Assembly (NCBI GenBank): GCA_900751785.1 | Contig: CAADSM010000077.1 | Location: 1 to 12,449, forward strand | Source: Lachnospiraceae bacterium | Lineage (GTDB): Bacteria > Bacillota > Clostridia > Lachnospirales > Lachnospiraceae | Length of the DNA: 12,449 nucleotides | Direction: 5' to 3' | In this document: positions 5,451-12,449 of the stretch, piece by piece | How positions within the stretch are numbered: the first letter of the stretch is position 1 | Layout of the letters: each line of letters starts with the position of its first letter | Notes under the pieces: generated by a model | The model's input: the letters and a program-made list of their open reading frames with translations, nothing else | Told to the model about the DNA's origin: nothing | The model's database searches: none | Translations under genes and position numbers: made by a program

Positions 5451-6518
5451 TCATCGATCCATCCTCAATACTACCGGCCGCCTCACAAGCGCCGCCGTCA
5501 TCGATTCCCTGATGCACTTTCCCCGGACCAGCTCTCCTTCCCGGCAGAATGTCAGCGCCGCCCTCTCGCATACATTGTCAACCCCTGTCGTCTGTTCGAC
5601 GAAGGAAGAAGAGGCTGTGACGCGCTCGACCTCTCTCAGCTTCTCTGCCGGATAAGTAAGAAAAGGAATCCCGTACTCTTCTGCCAGTGCAAGAAGCGCC
5701 GGCTCGTCCTTTTTCAGGTCAATACTGACGATCGCTTCCACCTGCTCCATCACCAGCCCGGTCTCCTTGAGGACACTCGCAAGCCCCTCTTTTAGAAGCT
5801 CTTTTTTCATGCCCCTGCGGCACCCGATCCCCGCAGTGACATTCACCGGATTTAAAACAAGCGTCCCCTGTTCCGAACCGGACAGCCCGTCAGCCACTAC
5901 GATCCTGTGCCGGAATGCAGCAGCTGCTTTCCTGCCGCTGCACAGCACAAGTCCTTCCGGAAGCTCTCCTTCGACCCGGCATCCGGGATATTCCGGGCAA
6001 AATGCGATCCGCTCGCCCTCCAGCACTGCTGCCGATATTTCCTTCGCCATCTGCCGGTCTGTGATATACAGATGATTTTTTTTTGCAAACACATCCACCG
6101 CAAATTTCTGCTGTACATCTGTCGCAGTCGTATGCACTGTCTCTGCTCCAAACATCTCTGCAATCTCATCTGCGGTCTGCACTGCGCCTCCCACATGCCC
6201 GGAGAGGAGCGGGATCACATACCGTCCCTTCTCATCCAGCACAAGGACTGCCGAGTCTGTGAACTTATCCCGCACAAAGGGCGCGATATAGCGCACCGCG
6301 ATGCCCGCAGCCCCGACAAAGATAAATACCGCCCTGCCCCAGCTTCTCCCGATGAACTCTCTGATCTCTTCGGGGAAGGGGCTGATCCCGTCTCCGGCAA
6401 ACTTCTCAGGCGCATATCCCCTGCATTGCCGCTTTTCGCCGCAGAGACGCCTGCACAGACGCCTGTTCAGCTCTGTCCCTGCACGGGTAAAACTGAAAAT
6501 GATGATCTCTCCGGTCAT
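5451..6518 (-). CDS. cbiG: Cobalt-precorrin-5A hydrolase CbiG
   Basis: CbiG opens the delta-lactone of cobalt-precorrin-5A and releases a two-carbon unit as acetaldehyde, the ring-contraction step specific to the anaerobic cobalamin route. The protein is 355 residues, full length for the family. The N-terminal and middle domains show VGAAGIAVRYIAPFVRDKFTD (68-88) and VIPLLSGHVGGA (101-112). The C-terminal domain starts near 227 with TAGIGCRRG (228-236) and has SSFVEQTTGVDNVCERAAL at 304-322, close to the end as usual. AAGGAG stands five bases before the start. It follows the lrp-type gene by 44 bases on the same strand and is probably co-transcribed with it. Finding cbiG next to a transcription regulator rather than inside a long cbi operon is uncommon. 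Confidence 0.95.
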   Translation of the reverse strand: MTGEIIIFSFTRAGTELNRRLCRRLCGEKRQCRGYAPEKFAGDGISPFPEEIREFIGRSWGRAVFIFVGAAGIAVRYIAPFVRDKFTDSAVLVLDEKGRYVIPLLSGHVGGAVQTADEIAEMFGAETVHTTATDVQQKFAVDVFAKKNHLYITDRQMAKEISAAVLEGERIAFCPEYPGCRVEGELPEGLVLCSGRKAAAAFRHRIVVADGLSGSEQGTLVLNPVNVTAGIGCRRGMKKELLKEGLASVLKETGLVMEQVEAIVSIDLKKDEPALLALAEEYGIPFLTYPAEKLREVERVTASSSFVEQTTGVDNVCERAALTFCREGELVRGKCIRESMTAALVRRPVVLRMDR

Positions 6519-6562
6519 TCCCGCTCCTTTCTGCCTGTCTCCCCGGCTGCTTCTGCTCTCCG

Positions 6563-7021
6563 CTACAGCCGCAGTCCTTTGATATCCTTGATCCTGGACA
6601 GGATCGTATTACAGGTACATTCCACAACGCCGGGAAGCTGATCGACCGTATCATAGATCAGCCTTTCCATCTCTTCATTGGATGCGGCGACCGCATGTAC
6701 ATGCAGCCTGCTCTTCCCTGTAACCCGGTAGATCTGCGTGACTGTATCATTCTTCGACAGAATGTCCGCCACATCCGCCAGCGTGTCCGGCTTTGTCTCG
6801 ATCTCAAAGTAGCAGGACACCGCGCCGCTGATCTTCTGGGGATTGATAACTGTCGTGTATTCCTCGATGATGCCCTTCTGTTCCAGAGCCTGCACCCGCA
6901 TCTTTACCGCAACGCGGGAGATCCCGACCTGCTGCCCGATCTCCGAGTACGACATCCGGGCATTTCGTATCAGAAGACTCACGATCTTCTGATCCAGCTC
7001 GTCAAGTCCGTCCAAAAACAT
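6563..7021 (-). CDS. Lrp/AsnC family transcriptional regulator
   Basis: These are small DNA-binding proteins that respond to amino acids or other small ligands and form dimers to octamers. The protein is 152 residues. Residues 6-60 form the AsnC-type winged helix domain, beginning LDELDQKIVSLLIRNARMSYSEIG in two blocks, with the recognition helix at about 35-46 (SRVAVKMRVQAL). Residues about 66-140 form the ligand-binding RAM domain, with TGKSRLHV at 101-108. The RAM loop that usually reads TG-x-x-D has Arg at the Asp position, so ligand preference may differ. AGGAGGAG lies just ahead of the start, and the leader is only about 17 bases. It is divergent from a MATE exporter, with overlapping promoters, so it probably controls that exporter, itself and perhaps cbiG. 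Target and ligand are not known from sequence. Confidence 0.93.
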   Translation of the reverse strand: MFLDGLDELDQKIVSLLIRNARMSYSEIGQQVGISRVAVKMRVQALEQKGIIEEYTTVINPQKISGAVSCYFEIETKPDTLADVADILSKNDTVTQIYRVTGKSRLHVHAVAASNEEMERLIYDTVDQLPGVVECTCNTILSRIKDIKGLRL

Positions 7022-7044
7022 ATTTCTCCTCCTTCTTTCCTGCC

Positions 7045-7073
7045 ATTATACTTTGTTTTCTTTTGGTTGACAA
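7045..7073 (-). promoter_or_regulatory. Promoter of the lrp-cbiG unit
   Basis: Minus strand TTGTCA (7073-7068), 17-base spacer, TATAAT (7050-7045, perfect consensus). Transcription would start near 7038, 17 bases before the start codon. Its -35 box shares five bases with the -35 box of the divergent MATE promoter. Confidence 0.75.
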
Positions 7074-7095
7074 TCCCGCGCTTTGATATTATCAT
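7067..7095 (+). promoter_or_regulatory. Promoter of the MATE exporter gene
   Basis: TTGACA (7067-7072, perfect consensus), 17-base spacer, TATCAT (7090-7095, five of six). The -10 lies inside a small dyad GATAT-TATC-ATATC (7085-7098), and an AT-rich imperfect palindrome at 7107-7123 lies just after the predicted start of transcription. Both are candidate sites for the divergent Lrp-type regulator. Confidence 0.75.
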
Positions 7096-7144
7096 ATCTT
7101 ACGGATGTTAATTATAAAATTACGAATCGAAAGTGATGATTGAA

Positions 7145-8479
7145 ATGGAAAACGAACTAACTCACGGTTCTGTCATGAAGACCATGCTGCGCTTCGCCAT
7201 TCCCATGATCCTAGGCGACCTTCTGCAGCAGTGCTACAATATTGCGGATACCCTGATCGTAGGGCGCTTCCTCGGCGCGGACGCGCTGGCAGCGGTGGGA
7301 TCCGCCTTTTCCCTTATGACGTTTCTAACCTCCATTATCCTCGGGCTTGCCATGGGGAGCGGCACTGTCTTCTCGATCCGCTTCGGCCAGAAGGACGAGC
7401 GCGGGCTCAAAGAAGGAATCCTCGCCTCCTTCGTCCTCCTGGGTCTCGTGACGATCGTGCTGAATATCCTGGTCTTTGCAGGGATCGATCAGATCATCTG
7501 GTTCCTTCGCACGCCGGACGGGCTCATGGGCATGATGGAAGAATACCTGAGCGTAATCTTTGCCGGGCTCATCGGCATATTTCTCTACAACTTTTTTGCC
7601 TCTCTCCTTCGCTCCCTGGGAAATTCCATGATCCCTCTCGCTTTTCTCGCGGTCTCTGCCGGGCTCAACATCGCGCTGGATCTCTGGTTCGTTGCAGGAC
7701 TTGACCGGGGCGTTGCCGGAGCTGCCGAGGCTACCGTCATCTCCCAGTATGTATCCGGAATTGGGATCACGCTCTACGCGCGTATCCGCTTCCCGCATCT
7801 GTTCCGGCGGGATAAGGACATCCGCCTGCGCCTGAGCCGTGTAAAGGAGATCACCAGCTTTTCTGCGCTGACCTGCCTCCAGCAGTCCATTATGAATCTG
7901 GGGATCCTGGCTGTCCAGGGACTGGTCAACAGTTTCGGTACAACGATCATGGCTGCATTTGCAGCGGCGGTAAAGATCGATGCATTTGCCTATCTGCCTG
8001 TCCAGGATTTCGGAAATGCCTTCTCGATCTTCATCGCCCAGAATTTCGGTGCAGAGCAGCACGAACGGATCCGCAGGGGCATCCGTGCGGCTGTCGTCAC
8101 TTCCGTGTCCTTCAGCCTGGTCATTTCCCTCGTGATCTTCGTCTTCGCGGAGCCGCTGATGGGACTGTTCATCGATGCCGGAGAGCGCGCTGTCATCTCC
8201 GAGGGTGTGCGGTATCTTCGCATCGAGGGCGCTTTCTACGCGCTGATCGGGATCCTGTTCCTGCTCTACGGGCTGTACCGCGCTCTCGGGAAGCCGGGCA
8301 TGTCCGTGATCCTCACAGTCATGTCCCTGGGCACCCGGGTGGCTCTCGCCTATGCGCTCTCGGCTGTGCCTGCCATCGGCGTCACAGGGATCTGGTGGTC
8401 TGTCCCCATCGGGTGGTTCCTCGCCGACGCACTGGGGATCGGCTATTACCTTATAAAGCATAGAAAACCTGCCGCGTAG
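7145..8479 (+). CDS. MATE family multidrug efflux transporter
   Basis: MATE proteins export cationic drugs, dyes or metabolites across the inner membrane in exchange for sodium or protons. The chosen frame has 444 residues, normal for the family, with about 12 hydrophobic helices in two repeated halves. The N-terminal stretch ENELTHGSVMKTMLRFAIP followed by LQQCYNIADTLIVGRFLG is the classic opening, and VQGLVNSFGTTIMAAFAAA with QNFGAEQHERIRRG in the second half mirrors the first. Substrate cannot be told. The start is uncertain: GTG at 7133, ATG at 7136 and ATG at 7145 are in frame, and I favour 7145 because AAAGTGAT resembles a binding site at suitable distance. It is the only plus-strand gene, divergent from the lrp gene and convergent with the LysM gene. 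The stop codon lies within the loop of the terminator. Confidence 0.93.
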   Translation: MENELTHGSVMKTMLRFAIPMILGDLLQQCYNIADTLIVGRFLGADALAAVGSAFSLMTFLTSIILGLAMGSGTVFSIRFGQKDERGLKEGILASFVLLGLVTIVLNILVFAGIDQIIWFLRTPDGLMGMMEEYLSVIFAGLIGIFLYNFFASLLRSLGNSMIPLAFLAVSAGLNIALDLWFVAGLDRGVAGAAEATVISQYVSGIGITLYARIRFPHLFRRDKDIRLRLSRVKEITSFSALTCLQQSIMNLGILAVQGLVNSFGTTIMAAFAAAVKIDAFAYLPVQDFGNAFSIFIAQNFGAEQHERIRRGIRAAVVTSVSFSLVISLVIFVFAEPLMGLFIDAGERAVISEGVRYLRIEGAFYALIGILFLLYGLYRALGKPGMSVILTVMSLGTRVALAYALSAVPAIGVTGIWWSVPIGWFLADALGIGYYLIKHRKPAA

Positions 8480-8489
8480 GCAGGTTTTT
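8465..8489. terminator. Shared terminator of the convergent MATE and LysM-GH18 genes
   Basis: AAACCTGCC and GGCAGGTTT make a perfect 9-bp stem with loop GCGTA, followed on the plus strand by TTTTT. The reverse strand also ends in TTTTC, so it may work in both directions, though more weakly for the minus-strand gene. The MATE stop codon TAG starts in the loop and ends on the first base of the second arm. Confidence 0.85.
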
Positions 8490-8495
8490 CCTTTG

Positions 8496-9614
8496 TCAGC
8501 TATCTTCCGTCATGAGCCAGTTTGCCCGGAAGGTCCGCATCAGGTTCCAGTACCATGCGCCTGCCAGCTCATATTCTTTTACAAGCTTCCACTTTGCCTC
8601 TATGCTCCTGGGATCCTCGAACCAGACCACATGCTCGCTCCCGGATTTTTTATATGTGAACCAGGGAGCCTGAGATACCTGCGCGTACTCGATCGACGCG
8701 CCGTACTCCGCCGCAATCCCGGCTGCCTCTGTATTTGCGATCGTCCGGGCACGGGTGATCCCTTTTTCATAGGGCAGTGTCCAGTCATATCCGTAGTTGG
8801 GGATCCCCAGGATCAGCTTTTCTGCCGGGATCCGGGCGATGGCATACTCCGCTGCCTCCCGCACTTTGTCGAGCGGCGCGACTGCCATGGGCGGACCGTA
8901 TGTATACCCCCATTCATAGGTCATCAGAAATACAGCGTCGGCATTTTCACCGAGAAGCCTGTAGTCGATCCCCTCCACCAGAAGCCCCTTCTGATCGTCC
9001 GATGTCTTCGGCGCCACTGCGACAGAGACCCTGTACCCGTTTTCATTCATCCTTCTCTGCATTTTCCCGACAAACTCTGCATACTTTACCCTGTTTTCCG
9101 GAAGGACATATTCAAAATCAATATCAACTCCCGCATACCCTCTGTCTTCTACCGTCACAAGGAGCTGTTCGATCACCTTCTCCTGTATCGGCTCATTTTC
9201 CACAAGGATTTTGACAAGCTGATTATTAAACGCGCCTCCGGAAAACGGCGTGAGCACAAGAAACGGCTCTGCGCCCTGCTTCCATGCGGTCTCGATCATC
9301 CACAGATCATCCTGAGGCGGCGGAATGAGATTTCCCTCAAATGTAAATCCGTAGGAAAAGACAAGCAGCTCCCGCACCGCCGGAAACGACTGATCCAAAA
9401 GCTCCGGCTCAACAAAAGGGTATGCATATCCGCCGACCGTCCTTCCTTCCGTCAGGCCGCCGCTCTCACCGGGCTTCAGGAGAAGGAGCGCCTGCCCCTG
9501 TGCAAGTCTGTCTCTGTCTTCTATCTGATTATCATAAACGATCTTCCACACCGGCACCCCTGCCGCTGCAGAGATTTTCTCCAGTGTATCGCCTTTTTCA
9601 ACAATATAGATCAA
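8496..9614 (-). CDS. LysM domain-GH18 glycoside hydrolase, SleL/YaaH-like
   Basis: This is a probable peptidoglycan or spore cortex hydrolase of the N-acetylglucosaminidase type. The protein is 372 residues. One LysM domain at about residues 2-46 (IYIVEKGDTLEKIS then QGQALLLL) would bind glycan. The GH18 barrel follows from about 60 to 370, with the catalytic DIDFE motif at 164-168 (Glu168 the acid) and MTYEWG at 231-236. There is no signal peptide; the protein begins with the LysM domain, as SleL/YaaH spore proteins do, though those usually have two LysM units. The start is TTG: GGAGG lies eight bases ahead, and starting there places LysM at the N terminus. A longer ATG-started frame adds 31 residues of unlikely sequence through the leader hairpin. 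The spore role is inference from domain layout. Confidence 0.9.
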   Translation of the reverse strand: MIYIVEKGDTLEKISAAAGVPVWKIVYDNQIEDRDRLAQGQALLLLKPGESGGLTEGRTVGGYAYPFVEPELLDQSFPAVRELLVFSYGFTFEGNLIPPPQDDLWMIETAWKQGAEPFLVLTPFSGGAFNNQLVKILVENEPIQEKVIEQLLVTVEDRGYAGVDIDFEYVLPENRVKYAEFVGKMQRRMNENGYRVSVAVAPKTSDDQKGLLVEGIDYRLLGENADAVFLMTYEWGYTYGPPMAVAPLDKVREAAEYAIARIPAEKLILGIPNYGYDWTLPYEKGITRARTIANTEAAGIAAEYGASIEYAQVSQAPWFTYKKSGSEHVVWFEDPRSIEAKWKLVKEYELAGAWYWNLMRTFRANWLMTEDS

Positions 9615-9689
9615 AAAAACACCTCCGTGCAGAAATTGAGAACGCCGCGAAGAGACGTTCTCATTCAGATATATGCTCCTGCACGGAGG
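9612..9689 (-). promoter_or_regulatory. Leader hairpin covering the LysM-GH18 ribosome binding site
   Basis: On the minus strand CCTCCGTGCAG (9689-9679) pairs perfectly over 11 bases with CTGCACGGAGG (9632-9622). Within it, TGAGAACG and CGTTCTCA form a second 8-bp hairpin. The second outer arm ends in the GGAGG ribosome binding site and runs into TGTTTTTTTTG, whose last three bases are the TTG start codon. The element therefore has both the shape of an intrinsic terminator for transcripts coming from the ABC genes and the shape of a switch that hides the ribosome binding site. No ligand-binding RNA family was recognised in the 60-base inner part. Confidence 0.75.
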
Positions 9690-9766
9690 ATTAGAACTGT
9701 TATCCAATGATCGGCCGCACCCGGATACTGTCCTTGGACTGGATGCAGACCACGGCTGTGCATTTA

Positions 9767-11653
9767 TTATGCAAACTGGCTGTTGTAGAGCTCTGCGTAC
9801 GCGCCCTTCGCCCGCAGCAGCTCCCTGTGATTTCCTTTCTCAATGATATCTCCGTTCTGCATGACAAGGATCAGGTCTGCGTCCACGATCGTGGACAGCC
9901 TGTGGGCAATGACAAAGCTTGTGCGGTTCTTCATGAGCTCGCTCATAGCCTTCCCGATCTCCATCTCCGTCCGGGTGTCCACGCTGGAGGTAGCCTCATC
10001 AAGGATCAGCACTGCCGGATCACAGAGCATGACCCTGGCGATCGTAAGGAGCTGACGCTGCCCTGCGGAAATATTATCCGCGTCTCCGCCAAGCACCGTA
10101 TCATAGCCCTTCGGCAGAGTCCGGATGAAGAAGTCCGCCCTGGCAGCTTTCGCCGCCGCGATGATCTCCTCCCGCGAGGCATCCGGCCTTCCATAGGCAA
10201 TATTCTCCGCGATCGTCCCCTCAAAGAGCCAGGTGTCCTGCAGCACCATGCCGAAATTGCTTCGCAGGCCCTCGTAGGTCATCCGGTCCGTAGGAATCCC
10301 GTCCAGCATGATCCGCCCGCCGTTCACCTCGTAAAAGCGCATCAGAAGGTTGATCAGCGTAGTCTTGCCCGCGCCGGTGCTCCCCACGATGGCGATCTTC
10401 TGCCCCGGCTCTGCGGTAAAGCTGATCCCCTTCATAAGGATCTTATCCGGCGTATAACCGAACCTCACATCCGCAAACTCTACCCGGCCTTCCGCAGCCT
10501 TTGCTCCATCCTGCAGGACAGCAGGGCTCTCCGGATCCGGCACGATCTCTTTCTCGTCCAGAAGCTCGAAGATCCGCTCCACAGAAGCGATGGACGACTG
10601 CAGGGAATTGATCATATACGCCGCCTCGGTCAGAGGCTCTGACGCCTGGTACACATACTGGAAGAACGCCTGAAAGGTTCCTACGGTCATCACCCCGTCC
10701 AGCAGGAGTTTTCCTGCAAAGACCGCGATCACTGCCTGTCCCAGACGGTTTACCAGACGGATGAAGGGGTTCACCACATTCATCATGAAATCTGCCTTCC
10801 GTGATGTGTCCGCAAGCTCCTTCACAGCGTCCCGCATCTCCTGAGCGCTCTTCGCTTCCCTGTTGAAGGAACGGATCACCGTACGCCCGCTGTAGGACTC
10901 CTCCACCTGTCCCGTCACCCGGCTCACCGCCTGCTGCCTCAGTGTCGCATAGCGCAGCGTCTTCGCGGCGAACAGCTTTGTTGAGAATATGGAGAGCAGG
11001 GTGAACAAGAGGAAGACCACGGTCAGCCCGATATGGAAACGGAACATCATGATCAGCGATCCGACCACCATCCCCACCGCAGTAAGCAGCTTTAAGAGCC
11101 CGGTCTGCAATACTTCCGACATCTTATCCAGATCGTTGGTGGCACGGCTCAGCACCTCTCCCGGCTTATGGCTGTCAAAAAAAGACAGAGGAAGCCGGTC
11201 CAGCTTCCGGCTGATCTGAGTCCGAAGCTCCAGGCTCAGCCGCTCCGCAAAACTTGCCATCACAAAACTCTGGAAGGTATAGAGGATCCCTGTCGCTGTG
11301 TAGATTCCGAGCAGGATCACGATCTCCCGGCCGCCGTGTTCCCATGTCACGCGGAAGGCTGTCCCGTCTGTTATCGCCGAACGGATCTCGCGCCAGAGCA
11401 GATCCACGATCCCGGCGCTGTAGACCGGCGCCGCCACAGACAGCACTGTGTAGAAAACGACAGAAACCGCCACAATGATCAGACGGATGCGCTGTCTTCC
11501 CATCGCTTTCCACAGACGGCGGACCGTCGCCATCGCATTGGACGGCACAGAAAATTCTATCTCGTCTCCGAAACCGCCTGTTTCATTTCCACTGATGATC
11601 TCATCTCCAGCCGTCTCATGTCCGGCAGTCTCTCTTCTATTCTTCTCAGACAA
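9767..11653 (-). CDS. ABC exporter half-transporter, ATP-hydrolysing partner of heterodimer
   Basis: This is a membrane-NBD fusion of the multidrug or lipid exporter type. The protein has 628 residues: a charged N-terminal extension of about 45 residues with an ETAGHETAGDE repeat, six membrane helices over about 55-345, then the nucleotide-binding domain. Motifs are Walker A GSTGAGKT (424-431), Q-loop Gln472, signature NISAGQRQ (527-534), Walker B VLILDE (548-553) with catalytic Glu553, and H-loop His584. The signature reads SAGQ rather than SGGQ. This altered signature faces the degenerate Walker motifs of the upstream partner, as in heterodimeric exporters. Start is TTG, with AAAGGAGG eight bases ahead, overlapping the upstream gene by eight bases, so the pair is translationally coupled. 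Substrate is not predictable from this sequence. Confidence 0.93.
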   Translation of the reverse strand: MSEKNRRETAGHETAGDEIISGNETGGFGDEIEFSVPSNAMATVRRLWKAMGRQRIRLIIVAVSVVFYTVLSVAAPVYSAGIVDLLWREIRSAITDGTAFRVTWEHGGREIVILLGIYTATGILYTFQSFVMASFAERLSLELRTQISRKLDRLPLSFFDSHKPGEVLSRATNDLDKMSEVLQTGLLKLLTAVGMVVGSLIMMFRFHIGLTVVFLLFTLLSIFSTKLFAAKTLRYATLRQQAVSRVTGQVEESYSGRTVIRSFNREAKSAQEMRDAVKELADTSRKADFMMNVVNPFIRLVNRLGQAVIAVFAGKLLLDGVMTVGTFQAFFQYVYQASEPLTEAAYMINSLQSSIASVERIFELLDEKEIVPDPESPAVLQDGAKAAEGRVEFADVRFGYTPDKILMKGISFTAEPGQKIAIVGSTGAGKTTLINLLMRFYEVNGGRIMLDGIPTDRMTYEGLRSNFGMVLQDTWLFEGTIAENIAYGRPDASREEIIAAAKAARADFFIRTLPKGYDTVLGGDADNISAGQRQLLTIARVMLCDPAVLILDEATSSVDTRTEMEIGKAMSELMKNRTSFVIAHRLSTIVDADLILVMQNGDIIEKGNHRELLRAKGAYAELYNSQFA

Positions 11654-12449
11654 CTTCCCCGCCTCCTTTCATCTGTGATCTTGCGATTTCCCGGTATACC
11701 GGGCAGTTTTCCATCAGCTCCTCATGTCTGCCAATGCCGACGATCCTTCCCTCGTCCAGGACGATGATCTGGTCCGCATTCAGGATCGTATTGATCCGCT
11801 GGGCGATGATCAGCACCGCCGCATCCGCGACTTCTTCTTTCAGCGCCTTCCGGAGCGCCGCGTCCGTCTTAAAATCCAGCGCGGAGAAACTGTCGTCGAA
11901 GATATACAGGTCCGCCTTCTTCATCAGCGCCCGCGCGATCGAAAGCCTCTGCTTCTGTCCGCCGGAATAGTTTGTCCCTCCCTGCGCCACATGGGAGTCC
12001 AGGCCGTTTGCAAGACTGCTGACAAAGTCCGCCTGCGCCACAGCGAGGATCCGACGCATCTCCTCCTCGGATGCATTTTCGCTGCCATAGCCTAGGTTGT
12101 CCGCAATAGTCCCTGAGAAGAGCCACGCCTTCTGGGGCACATAAGAGATTCGGCTCCTCAGCTCATTCTGAGAAATATCCCGCACGTCGGCTCCGCCCAC
12201 GCGCACGGATCCCTCCGTCACGTCGTGGAACCGCAGGAGAAGCTTGGCGATGGTGGATTTTCCGCTGCCGGTCCCGCCGATCACCGCCGTCGTCTCTCCC
12301 TTCCTGCATGTAAAATTCAAATCTGTCAGGGCATTCTCATCCGCATCCGGAAAGCGGAAGGTGACATTGGAAAAGCTTGCGGCTTCCCCTCCGGCATCCG
12401 CCCGGCAGGCCGCCTCTTTTTCTTCCCGGTTCCCCGCTCGGCCGCTACC
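11646..12449 (-). CDS. ABC exporter half-transporter, degenerate-site partner, partial
   Basis: Only the C-terminal 267 residues are in the window; the membrane domain lies beyond the right edge. The open frame continues to the edge without a start, so any start inside the window would be artificial. Visible motifs are Walker A GGTGSGKS (about residues 58-65 of the visible part), signature YSGGQKQRLSIARA, Walker B IFDDSFSALD and IIAQRINTI at the switch. The usual catalytic Glu after Walker B is Asp, and the usual switch His is Gln. Both changes are typical of the non-hydrolysing site of heterodimeric exporters such as TM287 of Thermotoga. This subunit keeps a canonical signature, so the second, working ATP site should use it together with the Walker motifs of the downstream subunit. 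Confidence 0.93.
   Translation of the reverse strand, partial: GSGRAGNREEKEAACRADAGGEAASFSNVTFRFPDADENALTDLNFTCRKGETTAVIGGTGSGKSTIAKLLLRFHDVTEGSVRVGGADVRDISQNELRSRISYVPQKAWLFSGTIADNLGYGSENASEEEMRRILAVAQADFVSSLANGLDSHVAQGGTNYSGGQKQRLSIARALMKKADLYIFDDSFSALDFKTDAALRKALKEEVADAAVLIIAQRINTILNADQIIVLDEGRIVGIGRHEELMENCPVYREIARSQMKGGGEVV

Noticed and set aside
9615..9707. ATG start at 9707 for the LysM-GH18 gene
   Set aside because: The extra 31 residues are encoded by the hairpin leader and resemble no known N terminus; GGAGG is correctly placed for the TTG at 9614.
9660..9720. Sporulation sigma-factor promoter for the LysM-GH18 gene
   Set aside because: GCATATAT resembles a sigma E/K -10, but no convincing -35 at the right distance was found.
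1..12449. Mobile element, prophage, CRISPR array or defence system
   Set aside because: No transposase, integrase, terminal repeats, repeat-spacer pattern or known defence domain was found; the genes are ordinary metabolism, transport and cell-wall genes.

Overview
The window looks like chromosome from a Gram-positive, anaerobic, moderately GC-rich Clostridium-class bacterium, probably Lachnospiraceae-like. The evidence is strong AGGAGG-type ribosome binding sites, TTG starts, a LysM-GH18 protein of the spore cortex-lytic type, oxygen-independent cobalamin enzymes (CbiG, CbiJ/CobK type) and a CbiM/CbiN/CbiQ cobalt importer. Taxonomy is inference. There are 12 protein genes. All but one are on the minus strand, so that strand is best read from right to left. 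No tRNA, rRNA, insertion sequence or CRISPR array was seen.

Layout, low to high coordinates. (1) 1-1810: cbiM-cbiN-cbiQ (cbiQ runs off the left edge), one tight operon behind its own promoter and a cobalamin riboswitch whose downstream region can pair with the cbiM ribosome binding site. (2) 1918-3351: cobK and cobO-type adenosyltransferase genes, overlapping by 16 bases, with their own promoter and a hairpin in the leader. (3) 3368-5278: amtB-glnB (ammonium channel and PII), a self-contained unit with promoter, structured leader and terminator. (4) 5372-7050: an Lrp/AsnC regulator and cbiG, ending in a large hairpin. (5) 7067-8489: a MATE exporter, the only plus-strand gene, divergent from the lrp gene. 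(6) 8496-9689: a LysM-GH18 hydrolase whose start is TTG and whose ribosome binding site lies in a long hairpin. (7) 9767-12449: two half-ABC exporters forming a heterodimer; the first is cut by the right edge.

How the genes fit together. CbiMNQ imports cobalt for the corrin ring. CbiG and CobK/CbiJ act at two contraction and reduction steps of the anaerobic pathway, and the adenosyltransferase makes the active coenzyme form. These genes are split into three transcription units, with amtB-glnB wedged between two of them. Only the cobalt importer has a cobalamin riboswitch.

The most interesting signal is the amtB-glnB leader (5177-5241). A factor-independent terminator begins almost at the predicted start of transcription. 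Its 5' part can refold into two small hairpins, each with a six-base loop carrying A at position 1 and G at position 4. That is the signature of RNA targets of ANTAR-domain antiterminator proteins. It predicts nitrogen-responsive control by a regulator encoded elsewhere. Second-tier signals are the overlapping divergent lrp/MATE promoters, the terminator-like hairpin that covers the LysM-GH18 ribosome binding site, and the SD-sequestering platform downstream of the B12 riboswitch.
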